64,000 nucleotides of DNA from Aurantimonas sp. Leaf443. GTDB taxonomy: Bacteria > Pseudomonadota > Alphaproteobacteria > Rhizobiales > Rhizobiaceae. Of the stretch, positions 1-7,981 are shown piece after piece (within the stretch, counting starts at the first letter, position 1; each line of letters begins with the position of its first letter). The translations under genes were made by a program, and so were the position numbers. The notes under the pieces were generated by a model. The model saw nothing but the letters and a program-made list of their open reading frames with translations. It was not told the DNA's origin and did not search any database. The stretch is from the NCBI RefSeq assembly GCF_001425575.1, contig NZ_LMRD01000006.1, positions 507,977 to 571,976 on the forward strand, in the 5' to 3' direction.

Positions 1-84
1 GTCGCCCGGGCAGCCGCCGCGCCCGTCGCCGTCGCCGCCGCAGCGCCCGTAGCCGACGCCGATCTCGGCTGGGAGGAGTTCTGA
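1..84 (+). CDS. Methyl-accepting chemotaxis protein, C-terminal tail (partial)
   Basis: Only the last 27 codons are in the window. They read as an Ala/Pro-rich flexible linker (AAAPVAVAAAAPVADADL) ending in GWEEF and a TGA that overlaps the next ATG. A C-terminal W-x-x-F pentapeptide on a disordered linker is the tether by which chemoreceptors recruit CheR and CheB, and rhizobial che operons begin with a soluble receptor (IcpA type). The first position in an operon with cheA, cheR and cheB supports this. The receptor body itself is outside the window, so cytoplasmic or membrane location cannot be judged. Confidence 0.75.
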   Translation, partial: VARAAAAPVAVAAAAPVADADLGWEEF

Positions 85-638
85 TGACCGCCGCCACCGA
101 CGAAAGCCCGAAGAAGAAGCGCGTGCGCAAGCCCGCCGCGCCCAGGACCGCCAAGGCCAAGGCGGCGATCACCATCCCTGAGGACGCGATCGCCCCGCCG
201 GCGCTCGCCGCGGCGGAGGCCGACCCCTTCGCCGAGCACGATCCCTTCGCCGAATCGCTCGCCTTCTCGGACGAAGCGCCGGCCTTCCCGGACGCGGTGT
301 CCGACGCCTCCGAACCCGCAGCCGCAGCCGAGGCACCGGAGCCCGGCATGCCCGCAGGTCCCGGCCTCATCGAACTGGCGGCCGTTCTCGACCGCAACGC
401 CGCGCCCGGCCTGCACGGCGGGCTCCTCGGCCTGCGCGGATCGCCGCTGACGATCGACGCCTCGAAGGTCGAGCGTATCGGCGGGCAATGCGCGCAGGTG
501 CTCCTTTCCGCCGCCGCGACCTGGCAGGCCGATGGCCAGCCCCTCTCGCTCGTCGAGCCCTCCGCCGGGTTCGAGCGCGACCTGCAGCTTCTCGGCCTCG
601 GCGTCCACGACTTCCTCACCACGGAAACCGCCCCATGA
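84..638 (+). CDS. STAS-domain protein of the chemotaxis operon (CheS position)
   Basis: This 184-residue protein has a Lys/Ala-rich, low-complexity N-terminal half (KKKRVRK near residue 10, then acidic DPFAEHDPFAES repeats) and a C-terminal STAS-like domain from about residue 95. The domain shows the usual strand-helix pattern, with LTIDASKVERIGGQCAQVLLSA where antagonists of anti-sigma factors carry the phosphorylatable Ser. Its second position in the operon matches S. meliloti cheS, whose short product binds CheA and speeds CheY1 dephosphorylation. CheS is about half this length, so equivalence is inferred from position. The gene overlaps the receptor by ATGA and cheY1 by 4 bp. Confidence 0.7.
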   Translation: MTAATDESPKKKRVRKPAAPRTAKAKAAITIPEDAIAPPALAAAEADPFAEHDPFAESLAFSDEAPAFPDAVSDASEPAAAAEAPEPGMPAGPGLIELAAVLDRNAAPGLHGGLLGLRGSPLTIDASKVERIGGQCAQVLLSAAATWQADGQPLSLVEPSAGFERDLQLLGLGVHDFLTTETAP

Positions 639-1003
639 CGAAGACCATTCTCACGGTGGACGATTCGCGCACTATGCGCGAACTCCTGCGCACCGCGCTC
701 GTGGAGCCGGGCTTCAACGTGCTGCAGGCCGAGGACGGCGTGCACGGGCTGGAAGTGCTGCGGGCCAATCCGCTGCCCGACGTCATCATCACCGACATCA
801 ACATGCCGCGCATGGACGGGCTCGAGTTCATCGAGACCTGTCGCAAGGATGCGGCGCTGCGCGTGCTGCCGATCATCGTGCTGACGACCGAGAGCGATCC
901 GGCCAAGAAGGACCGCGCCCGCAAGGCCGGCGCCACGGGCTGGATCGTCAAGCCCTTCGACCCCGCGCGCCTCATCGCGGCCATCAACCGCGTCGCCGCC
1001 TGA
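635..1003 (+). CDS. cheY: Chemotaxis response regulator CheY1
   Basis: This is a 122-residue single-domain receiver. It has the acidic pocket (VDDSRT, residues 8-13), the phosphoacceptor Asp54 in IITDINMPRMDG, the switch Thr region IIVLTTES and the conserved Lys in VKPF. There is no output domain, so it should act by protein contact, at the flagellar motor or as a phosphate sink. The ATG at 635 gives a 4-bp ATGA overlap with the STAS gene; a longer frame from 488 would overlap that gene heavily. It lies next to cheA, as cheY1 does in rhizobial operons, where CheY1 is usually the sink and CheY2 the motor regulator. Confidence 0.93.
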   Translation: MTKTILTVDDSRTMRELLRTALVEPGFNVLQAEDGVHGLEVLRANPLPDVIITDINMPRMDGLEFIETCRKDAALRVLPIIVLTTESDPAKKDRARKAGATGWIVKPFDPARLIAAINRVAA

Positions 1004-1010
1004 GGACCCC

Positions 1011-3230
1011 ATGAGCGCTCTCGACGAAATCCGCGTCGTCTTCTTCCAGGAATGCGAGGAGCAGCTCCAGGAACTGGAGTCGGGCCTCACCCGGATGGAT
1101 GCCGGCGAAACCGACGCCGACACCGTCAATGCCGTGTTCCGCGCGGTGCATTCGATCAAGGGCGGCGCCGGGGCCTTCAGCCTCGACGCGCTGGTGAAAT
1201 TCGCCCACGTCTTCGAGACGACGCTCGACGCCGTGCGGGCCGGGCGCCTGGAAGCGGGCGAGGAGGTCATGGGCGTGATGCTGCGCTCGGCCGACCTCCT
1301 CAGCGATCTCGTGGCCGCCGGCCAGTCCGGCGAGGAGGTCGATCCCGAGCGCGCCAAGGTGCTGATCGTCGAACTGGAGCGCCTGATCGGCAAGGAGCCG
1401 GGCGACGAGGACGACGAGAATGGCGAGGTCTTCGACGATCTCGTCTTCGAGCCCATCGCCTTCGACCTGTCCGAACTCGACCTGTCCGGCCCGTCCGGCC
1501 CGAACTTCCGGATCACCTTCCGGCCCCGTCCCGAGCTCTACGAGAAGGCCAACGAGGCGACCGTCCTCCTGCGCGAGCTCTCGGCGCTCGGCGAGGCGAG
1601 CGTGACCTGCGACCGCGAGGGCCTGCCGGCGCTCGACGAGCTCGACCCCGACGGGGCCTATCTCGCCTGGACGGTGGAACTGACGACCGACAAGAGCGAG
1701 GCGGAGGTCCGCGAGATCTTCGAGTTCGCCGAATGGGACTGCGACCTGACGGTCGAGGTCCTGGGCCTTGCCGACCTCTCCGAACTCCTCCTGCCGGCGG
1801 CCACCGACGTCGACACCGGCTTCGACGTGGCCGCGCTCTTCGCGCGCCTGCAAACCGAGATGACCGGCGGCGAGGCATCGGCCGAGCCGGAAGGCGCCGA
1901 GCCCGCCGAACCCGCCGCGCCCGAGGAGACGGCGCCCGAGCCCGCAGCGCCCAAGCAGAGCGCCGAGCCCGCTGCCCCGGCCGAGAAGCCGGAAAAGGCC
2001 GAAAAGGGCGAGAAGAAGGAGGAGGCCGCCGCCGTCATCCGCGTCGAGCTGAACCGCGTCGACCGTCTGATCGATCTCGTCGGCGAGATGGTGACGGGCA
2101 GGGCGGTCCTGGCGCAGAAGATCGAGGAGGCGGGCCTTCCCATGGGCTCGGAGGTGCAGACCTGCCTGGAGGATCTCGAGCGGCTGACGCGCGACCTGCA
2201 GGAAAGCGTGATGACCGTGCGCGCGCAGCCGGTGAAGTCCGTGTTCCAGCGCATGCCGCGCCTCGTGCGCGAGGTGGCCTCCGTCACCGGCAAGAAGGTC
2301 GCCTTCGTCACCAAGGGCGAGAACACCGAGGTGGACAAGACGGTGGTGGAGCGCCTCGGCGAGCCGCTGACGCACATGATCCGCAACGCCATCGATCACG
2401 GGCTGGAATCGACCGAGAAGCGCATCGCCGCCGGCAAGCCCGCCGAGGGCACGGTGACGCTCGCCGCCGCCCACCGCTCGGGCCGCATCATCATCGAGAT
2501 CTCCGACGACGGGGGCGGCATCAACCGGGCGCGCGTGCGCCAGATCGCCATCGACAAGGGTCTGCTCGACCCGAACACGGTCCTGACGGACGAGGAGACC
2601 GACCAGCTCATCATGCTGCCGGGCTTCTCGACGGCGGCGACGATCTCCTCCGTCTCGGGCCGCGGCGTCGGCATGGACGTGGTGAAGAGCTCCATCGAGG
2701 CGCTCGGCGGCCGCCTGTCCATCGCCTCGCGGCCGGGCCTCGGCTCGACCTTCACCATGAGCCTGCCGCTGACGCTCGCCGTCCTGGAAGGCATGGTCGT
2801 GCGCGTGGAGGAGGAGACGCTCGTCGTGCCGCTGGCCGCGATCGTCGTCACCTTCCGCCCGCGCGCGGAAGACCTCCTGCATGTCGGCGCGGGCCAGGCG
2901 GTGAAGATCCGCGGCGCCACGCTGCCGCTCGTCGATGTCGGCGTGAAGCTCGGCTACCGCGACGCGCCGATCGATCCGAAGGTGGGCGTGGCGATCCTCG
3001 TGGAAGGCGACAAGGGGCGCCGGGTGGCGCTTCTCGTCGACGACATCCGCGGTCAGCGCCAGGTCGTCATCAAGAGTCTCGAGAAGAACTACCGGCCCGT
3101 GCCCGGCATTGCGGCGGCGACGATCTCGGGCGAGGGGCGCGTGGCGCTCATCGTCGATGTCGACGGCATGTGCGAGGATCGCTCGATCGACGAGTTCGTC
3201 CTCGGCTGGGAACCGGTTGCGGCGGAGTGA
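1011..3230 (+). CDS. cheA: Chemotaxis histidine kinase CheA
   Basis: This 739-residue protein has the full CheA architecture. An HPt domain carries the phosphorylatable His47 (AVHSIKGGAGAF), followed by a P2-like segment around 165-260. An Ala/Pro/Glu/Lys-rich linker spans about 285-340. Then come the dimerisation helices and a GHKL ATPase with the N box HMIRNAIDHGLES (about 455-467), DDGGGI and GRGVGMDV. The CheW-like P5 regulatory domain is at the C-terminus. It phosphorylates the CheY and CheB products of the same operon under receptor control through CheW. Length and motifs look intact. Confidence 0.97.
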   Translation: MSALDEIRVVFFQECEEQLQELESGLTRMDAGETDADTVNAVFRAVHSIKGGAGAFSLDALVKFAHVFETTLDAVRAGRLEAGEEVMGVMLRSADLLSDLVAAGQSGEEVDPERAKVLIVELERLIGKEPGDEDDENGEVFDDLVFEPIAFDLSELDLSGPSGPNFRITFRPRPELYEKANEATVLLRELSALGEASVTCDREGLPALDELDPDGAYLAWTVELTTDKSEAEVREIFEFAEWDCDLTVEVLGLADLSELLLPAATDVDTGFDVAALFARLQTEMTGGEASAEPEGAEPAEPAAPEETAPEPAAPKQSAEPAAPAEKPEKAEKGEKKEEAAAVIRVELNRVDRLIDLVGEMVTGRAVLAQKIEEAGLPMGSEVQTCLEDLERLTRDLQESVMTVRAQPVKSVFQRMPRLVREVASVTGKKVAFVTKGENTEVDKTVVERLGEPLTHMIRNAIDHGLESTEKRIAAGKPAEGTVTLAAAHRSGRIIIEISDDGGGINRARVRQIAIDKGLLDPNTVLTDEETDQLIMLPGFSTAATISSVSGRGVGMDVVKSSIEALGGRLSIASRPGLGSTFTMSLPLTLAVLEGMVVRVEEETLVVPLAAIVVTFRPRAEDLLHVGAGQAVKIRGATLPLVDVGVKLGYRDAPIDPKVGVAILVEGDKGRRVALLVDDIRGQRQVVIKSLEKNYRPVPGIAAATISGEGRVALIVDVDGMCEDRSIDEFVLGWEPVAAE

Positions 3231-3234
3231 TGCG

Positions 3235-3705
3235 ATGATGAAACCGAGCCTGAAGAGCGGCGGCAATTCCGTCGAGATGGTCGCCTTCCAGATCGGCCAC
3301 CGCGAGTTCTGCGTGGACATCGCGCTGGTGCGCGAGATCAAGGGCTGGATGCCCACGACCACGATCCCGCACGCGCCGCACTACATACTGGGCGTGGTGA
3401 ACCTGCGCGGCCTCGTCCTGCCCGTCGTCGACCTCGCCGCGCGCCTCGGCTTTCCCGCAACGGTGCCGACCAAGCGCCACGTCATCGTCGTGGTCGATGT
3501 CGAGGGGCAGGTGTTCGGCCTTCTCGTCGACGCGGTCTCCGACATCTTCTCGGTGACGCCCGAGATGATGAGCGTGGCGCCGGAAATCTCCGGCGAGATG
3601 GCGCGCAGCTTCATCTCCGCCGTCGTCTCCATCGGCGACCGGATGATCGCGCGCGTCGTGCCCGAGCGCATGCTGCCCGAAAGGGCCAAGGGCCAGGCGG
3701 CGTGA
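3235..3705 (+). CDS. cheW: Chemotaxis coupling protein CheW
   Basis: A 156-residue CheW: the twin beta-barrel scaffold is recognisable from EMVAFQIGHREFCVDIALVREI, HAPHYILGVVNLRGLVLPVVDLAARLG and VVVVDVEGQVFGLLVDAVSDI. It links receptor tips to the P5 domain of CheA. Start codons at 3235 and 3238 (tandem ATG ATG) are equally possible; both follow cheA by only a few bases. The 3' end overlaps the GTG start of cheR. Confidence 0.95.
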   Translation: MMKPSLKSGGNSVEMVAFQIGHREFCVDIALVREIKGWMPTTTIPHAPHYILGVVNLRGLVLPVVDLAARLGFPATVPTKRHVIVVVDVEGQVFGLLVDAVSDIFSVTPEMMSVAPEISGEMARSFISAVVSIGDRMIARVVPERMLPERAKGQAA

Positions 3706-4565
3706 GCGCCCAGGCCAGACCCTTCGCGGAGGAGGTCGGCGACCCGAAGCTCTCGGTCGCCGAGTTCCGGCGCGTGGCCGCCATGCTCGCGCAGGCCGCC
3801 GGCATCGATCTCGAGGAGGGCAAGGACGCCTTCGTCCATGCCCGTCTCATCAAGCGCCTGCGCGAGCTGCGCCTGAGCTCCTTCGACGACTATTGCAGCC
3901 TCGTGGACGCCGACCGGAGCGGCGAGGAGGGGCGCCGCATGGTCGAGGCGCTGACGACGAACTACACGTTCTTCTTCCGCGAGCCGCACCATTTCGACCA
4001 CCTGCGCGACGAGGTGATGCCGCGGCTCGCGCAGAAGGCCAAGCGCGGCGAGCGCGTGCGTCTGTGGTCCGCCGGCTGTTCGCTCGGCCACGAGCCCTAT
4101 TCGATGGGGCTCACCGTCCTCGACGTCCTGCCCGACGCCGAGCGCTACGACGTGAAGATCCTGGCGACCGACATCGACCGCGAGGTGATCGCCAGCGCCT
4201 CGGCCGGCCTCTACGACGACCAGTGCCTCGCCCCGGTGCCGGCGGACGCGCGGGCGCGCCATTTCCTGCCGGCCGGCGGCGACAGCCGCGCGAACGACCG
4301 CCTGCGCGCCCTCGTTTCCTTTCGTCAGCTGAACCTTCTCGAAGACTGGCCGATGTCGGGCGCGTTCGACGTCATCTTCTGCCGGAACGTCACCATCTAT
4401 TTCGCCGCGCCGACGCGCGAGCAGCTGTGGACGCGCCTGGCGCGCAAGTTGACGCCGGACGGCATCCTCTATGCCGGCCATTCGGAGCGCATCACGGGCG
4501 CGGCCCTTTCGGCCCTGGCGCATGTCGGCTCCGTCGCCACGACCTATGCGAGGCTGCAGCGATGA
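3702..4565 (+). CDS. cheR: Chemotaxis protein methyltransferase CheR
   Basis: A 287-residue S-adenosylmethionine-dependent methyltransferase that methylates glutamates on chemoreceptors. An N-terminal helical CheR domain is followed by the Rossmann SAM domain with VRLWSAGCSLGHEPYSMG. Most CheR proteins have STGEEPYS here, so the first Glu of the pair is His. Later motifs KILATDIDREVI, FDVIFCRNVTIYF and YAGHSERI are standard. The start is GTG in a GTGA overlap with cheW. The receptor tail at the front of the operon provides its docking pentapeptide. Confidence 0.95.
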   Translation: MSAQARPFAEEVGDPKLSVAEFRRVAAMLAQAAGIDLEEGKDAFVHARLIKRLRELRLSSFDDYCSLVDADRSGEEGRRMVEALTTNYTFFFREPHHFDHLRDEVMPRLAQKAKRGERVRLWSAGCSLGHEPYSMGLTVLDVLPDAERYDVKILATDIDREVIASASAGLYDDQCLAPVPADARARHFLPAGGDSRANDRLRALVSFRQLNLLEDWPMSGAFDVIFCRNVTIYFAAPTREQLWTRLARKLTPDGILYAGHSERITGAALSALAHVGSVATTYARLQR

Positions 4566-5620
4566 CGAAGGTGAGGGCACTCGTGGTCGACGATTCGGCC
4601 ACGATGCGGATGCTGATCGCCAAGACGCTGGGCGCCGACCCGCAGATCGAGGTCGTGGGCTTCGCCAAGGATCCGATCGAGGCGCGCGCCGAGATCAAGC
4701 GGCTGGACCCCGACGTCATCACGCTGGACGTGGAGATGCCGCGCATGCAGGGCACGGAGTTCCTGGCCCATCTCATGCGCCTGCGGCCGATGCCGGTCGT
4801 CATGGTCTCGACGCTCACCGGACCGGGCACAGCGACCGCGATCGAGGCGCTCTCGATCGGCGCCTACGACTGTTTCGCCAAGCCTTCCGGCACTTCCACG
4901 CGGGCCTTCGACGGGCTTGCGGCGATGGTGAAGGAAGCCGCCGGCGCCAAACGCTCCATCGTCGCGCTCGCCGCGCGCCAGAACGAGAGCCGGCAGGCGG
5001 CCGCCCGGCCGGCGGCCGAGACAGCCGCGTCCGGCGGTCCGGCGGCGATCGTCATCGCCGCGTCCACCGGCGGCATCGAGGCGATCTCGACGGTTCTGTC
5101 GCAATGGCCGAAGGACTGCCCGCCGACCTTCGTCGTGCAGCATCTGCCGGCCGGCTTCACCAAGGGATTCGCCGCGCGCCTCGACGCGATCTCACCCGCT
5201 GAGGTAGCAGAGGCGCGGGACGGAGAGAGGGCGGCACGGGGGCGCGTCTACATCGCTCCGGCGGGTGCGTCGCATCTTCTCGTCGGTGGCCTGCACCCGG
5301 CCTGCATGTTACGCAGCGCCGATCCCGTCAGCGGTCATCGGCCCGCTGCGGACGTCCTCTTCTCGTCGGCCGCCTCCGCCTACGGGGCCGAACTCCTCGG
5401 CATCGTCCTCACCGGCATGGGAGCGGACGGCGCCAAGGGACTTCTCGCCATCCGGAAGGCGGGCGGGGCGACGATTGGGCAGGACGAGGCCACCTCGCTT
5501 GTCTATGGAATGCCGAAGGCAGCTTTCCAGCTCGGAGCCGTCGAACGCCAGCTGCCGCTCGCGCGCATCGCGCAGGCGGCCTTTAATCTCGAACGAGCGG
5601 AGGCCTCGCCGTGTCCGTAA
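4562..5620 (+). CDS. cheB: Chemotaxis protein-glutamate methylesterase/deamidase CheB
   Basis: A 352-residue CheB. The N-terminal receiver domain has Asp56 (ITLDVEMPRMQG); a linker covers about 125-160; the C-terminal methylesterase domain holds the catalytic triad Ser168 (IAASTGG), His194 (VVQHLPAGF) and Asp290 (LTGMGADGA). It removes methyl groups placed by CheR when phosphorylated by CheA. The ATG at 4562 overlaps the cheR stop; a much longer frame upstream is only an open shadow of cheR. The end overlaps cheY2 by 10 bp. Confidence 0.95.
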   Translation: MTKVRALVVDDSATMRMLIAKTLGADPQIEVVGFAKDPIEARAEIKRLDPDVITLDVEMPRMQGTEFLAHLMRLRPMPVVMVSTLTGPGTATAIEALSIGAYDCFAKPSGTSTRAFDGLAAMVKEAAGAKRSIVALAARQNESRQAAARPAAETAASGGPAAIVIAASTGGIEAISTVLSQWPKDCPPTFVVQHLPAGFTKGFAARLDAISPAEVAEARDGERAARGRVYIAPAGASHLLVGGLHPACMLRSADPVSGHRPAADVLFSSAASAYGAELLGIVLTGMGADGAKGLLAIRKAGGATIGQDEATSLVYGMPKAAFQLGAVERQLPLARIAQAAFNLERAEASPCP

Positions 5621-6003
5621 CAAAACAGAACATCAAGATCCTGATCGTCGACGACCAGAGCACCAGTCGCCTCCTGATGCGCGACGCCCTGGACAAGATC
5701 GGCATCAAGAACATTCCCTTCGCCAAGGACGGCGAGGAGGCCCTGAAGCTGATGATGACCGCGCCGGCGCATATCGTCGTCTCGGACTACAACATGCCCA
5801 AGATCAACGGCCTCCAGCTCCTCCAGGCGATCCGCAGCTATCCCGCCACGCGCAAGACGCCCTTCATCATCCTGACCGGGTCCAGCGACCGGGCGGTGCT
5901 GCAGGCCGCCATCAAGCTCGGCGTGAACAACTACCTGCCCAAGCCCGTGAAGCCCGAAGCTCTGCAGAAGGCGATCGAACAGGTCATCGGGCAGCTCGCC
6001 TGA
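5611..6003 (+). CDS. cheY: Chemotaxis response regulator CheY2
   Basis: A second single-domain receiver, 130 residues, from a GTG start inside the end of cheB. Phosphoacceptor Asp59 lies in IVVSDYNMPKING; Asp14/Asp15 (IVDDQSTS), the Thr in IILTGSSD and the Lys in LPKPVKPEAL complete the active site. In rhizobia the copy after cheB (CheY2) binds the flagellar motor while CheY1 drains phosphate. That division of labour is known from the family and only inferred here from gene order. Confidence 0.93.
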   Translation: MSVTKQNIKILIVDDQSTSRLLMRDALDKIGIKNIPFAKDGEEALKLMMTAPAHIVVSDYNMPKINGLQLLQAIRSYPATRKTPFIILTGSSDRAVLQAAIKLGVNNYLPKPVKPEALQKAIEQVIGQLA

Positions 6004-6518
6004 TGCCGGGCGCCCGAATCCGAGTCACGGAAGGCGAGGTCCGATTCTGCGAAGGACCGGGAACCGTGCTGACCGCCGTGCTCGGATCGTGCATCGCGGC
6101 CTGCATCCACGACCCCGTCGCCCAGGTCGGCGGCATGAACCATTTCCTGCTCGCCGGGGGCGACGGGCGGCGCAGCCGTTCGCAGGAGCGCTACGGCGCC
6201 TCGCTGATGGAAGTGCTCATCAACGGCCTCCTGGCGCGGGGCGCCACGCGCGACAATCTCCAGGCCAAGGTGTTCGGCGGCTCGTCGATGATCCCGGGCA
6301 TGGGCGATATCGGACGGGCCAACGCCATCTTCGCGTCGAATTTTCTTCTGACGGAAGGCATCATGCAGGTGGGAGGCAGCGTCGGCGGCATCAGCGCGCG
6401 TCTCGTCGAGTACTGGCCGGAAACGGGCCGGGCACGGCAGAAATTCGTGCAGCGCGTCGTACCTGTCGTCGATGTGGCGCCGCCAGCCGAGGAGGCCGGA
6501 CTTGTCGAGTTCTTCTGA
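6003..6518 (+). CDS. cheD: Chemoreceptor glutamine deamidase CheD
   Basis: A 171-residue CheD that deamidates specific receptor glutamines. The catalytic region reads TVLTAVLGSCIAACIHDP with the nucleophilic Cys in GSC, and the active-site His follows in GGMNHFLL. The segment KVFGGSSMIPGM is also typical. The ATG at 6003 overlaps the cheY2 stop by ATGA. Its 3' end is overlapped by cheT, whose ribosome-binding site lies inside cheD. Confidence 0.93.
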   Translation: MPGARIRVTEGEVRFCEGPGTVLTAVLGSCIAACIHDPVAQVGGMNHFLLAGGDGRRSRSQERYGASLMEVLINGLLARGATRDNLQAKVFGGSSMIPGMGDIGRANAIFASNFLLTEGIMQVGGSVGGISARLVEYWPETGRARQKFVQRVVPVVDVAPPAEEAGLVEFF

Positions 6519-6867
6519 GATCCAGGGCGACCTGCCGACCATGCAGGCGCTGCTTCTGAGCCTCGCGCACGAGGTGGCCGCGCAGGCGCGCAGCGTCGAA
6601 TCGCTGCACGACCTCGCCACGGGGTCGAACGCCGCGCAGGCCCTGCGCCTCGGCCAGACGGTGGACATCGCGAGCCAGCATCTCCTGGCGCTCGCCAGCG
6701 TCCTCGAAAGCCTCGCCGCCTCCACCCGCGCCGAGACCGATCTTCCCCTGCGCCTCGTCCATACGCTCGAAGCGCTGCCTCTGTCGGCCCTGCGCGACCG
6801 TCTGCTCGCCCGTGTGCCCGTGGCCGCCAACGACGACGACGATTCGGGAGACATGGAACTCCTGTGA
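6502..6867 (+). CDS. cheT: CheT-like chemotaxis protein
   Basis: This is a 121-residue, almost all-helical protein at the end of the operon, exactly where S. meliloti carries cheT. CheT of S. meliloti binds CheR and phospho-CheY1 and uses a CheZ-like D-x-x-x-Q motif. Here DIASQ sits at residues 55-59 in a predicted helix. I chose the TTG start at 6502 because a strong GAGGAGG lies 6-7 bases upstream inside cheD. The ATG at 6472 would lack it, and the ATG at 6541 is weaker. The acidic tail NDDDDSGD resembles the flexible tail by which CheZ grips CheY. Function is by homology of position and motif only. Confidence 0.68.
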   Translation: MSSSSEIQGDLPTMQALLLSLAHEVAAQARSVESLHDLATGSNAAQALRLGQTVDIASQHLLALASVLESLAASTRAETDLPLRLVHTLEALPLSALRDRLLARVPVAANDDDDSGDMELL

Positions 6868-6951
6868 CACTGCGCCCGCCGTCGCCGTCGCCTGCATCCG
6901 CCTTGTCGATCAAAGCCTTGCGGTGAGGATCGCGAGCGGCGCCGCGGGGGC

Positions 6952-6980
6952 TGGACAGGACGAAGCGGCCTGCCTATAAG
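6952..6980 (+). promoter_or_regulatory. Probable sigma-70 promoter of tRNA-Phe
   Basis: TGGACA (6952-6957) and TATAAG (6975-6980) are separated by 17 bp and precede the tRNA by about 60 bp. Both boxes match the vegetative consensus in five of six positions. No competing promoter is seen in the cheT-tRNA gap. Confidence 0.6.
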
Positions 6981-7039
6981 GCCGCAGCTTTCGCAGAAAC
7001 GAAGCGCCCCGCCGACGGGCTCTTCGCGAAGCCCAAGGC

Positions 7040-7115
7040 GCCCGGATAGCTCAGTTGGTAGAGCATACGACTGAAAATCGTAGTGTCGGTGGTTCAAATC
7101 CACCTCCGGGCACCA
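7040..7115 (+). tRNA. tRNA-Phe (GAA)
   Basis: A 76-nt cloverleaf with encoded CCA end. The acceptor stem GCCCGGA pairs with TCCGGGC. The D arm contains AGCTCAGTTGGTAGAGC, the anticodon stem TACGA/TCGTA encloses loop CTGAAAA with anticodon GAA at 7073-7075, and the T arm contains GGTTCAAATCC. No integrase or direct repeat of the tRNA 3' end was noticed nearby, so it is not evidently an island attachment site. Confidence 0.98.
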
Positions 7116-7207
7116 TTCCTCCCAAGCTCCGCCCGATGCTCTTCGTGACGCACGCGTCCGTCCATTTCCCCGCTGCCCTTTCGCGGCCGGTGGGGTAGAG
7201 CGGGGCC

Positions 7208-7981
7208 ATGCAGGACGCCGACGATCTCTTCCGTGAACTCGACCGCTGGTCGGCCCTCGGGCGCCGCACGCCCGTCTGGTGGCGCGACGACGACGCCGTG
7301 GCGCCGAGCCCGAAGCTCGACGACCTTCTGGCGCTGCGCGGCGCCGGCGCTCTGCCGCTGGCGCTCGCCGTCATTCCCGCCGGCACGGGGCCGGCGCTGG
7401 CCGAGCGTCTGGCGCGGCCGGACGCGCAGGAGGGCGTGACCGTCCTCCAGCACGGGTTCGCCCACCGCAACCATGCCGCGCCCGGCGAGCGGGCGGTCGA
7501 ATGCGGCGGCGCGCGCGAGACGGCGGCCGTACTCGCGGAGTTCGCGCAAGGGCGCGAGCGCTTGGCGGAGCTCTTCGGCGCGCGCTTCCTGCCGGCGATG
7601 GTGCCGCCCTGGAACCGGATCGAGCCGCGCATCGCCGCGGCGTTGCGCCAGAGCGGGCTGGAGGCGGTGTCGGTCTTCGGCCCGCGCGAGGCGCCGCATT
7701 CGGGCGCCGTGCCCGTCGTCAACGCCCATCTCGACGTCCTGACCTGGAAGGGCGGGGCGCGGTTCGCGGGGCGCGCGAAGCTGATCCGGCTCCTGTGCGA
7801 ACGGCTCGCCGAGCGGCGGCTCGGCGCGGTGGACGGCAGCGAGCCCTTCGGCCTCCTCACCCACCATCTCGATCACGACGGCGAGACGAACGACTTCCTC
7901 GCCGAACTCCTGCCCGTCCTCGCCGCTCATCCCGCCATCGAATGGCGGAAGGCCCGGGACATCTTCGGACTGCCCGTATGA
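7208..7981 (+). CDS. Polysaccharide deacetylase-family protein (first paralogue)
   Basis: A 257-residue protein without signal peptide, related to NodB-fold deacetylases. The motif WWRDDDA (about residues 28-34) supplies the catalytic/metal Asp residues, HGFAHRNH (about 83-90) the metal His residues, and VPPWNRI and GLLTHHLDHD the later motifs. It would remove acetyl groups from an N-acetyl sugar in the cytoplasm. A paralogue sits at 26985-27785. It overlaps the GNAT gene by ATGA. The exact substrate is unknown. Confidence 0.75.
   Translation: MQDADDLFRELDRWSALGRRTPVWWRDDDAVAPSPKLDDLLALRGAGALPLALAVIPAGTGPALAERLARPDAQEGVTVLQHGFAHRNHAAPGERAVECGGARETAAVLAEFAQGRERLAELFGARFLPAMVPPWNRIEPRIAAALRQSGLEAVSVFGPREAPHSGAVPVVNAHLDVLTWKGGARFAGRAKLIRLLCERLAERRLGAVDGSEPFGLLTHHLDHDGETNDFLAELLPVLAAHPAIEWRKARDIFGLPV

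Noticed and set aside
984-3362. Open frame of nearly 800 codons antisense to cheA
   Set aside because: Composition is His/Asp/Arg-rich and low in hydrophobic residues, as expected from reading a GC-rich gene backwards; cheA on the other strand has all family motifs.
7040-7115. tRNA-Phe as attachment site of a genomic island
   Set aside because: No integrase, no repeat of the tRNA 3' end and no change in composition were seen downstream; the following genes look like the rest of the window.
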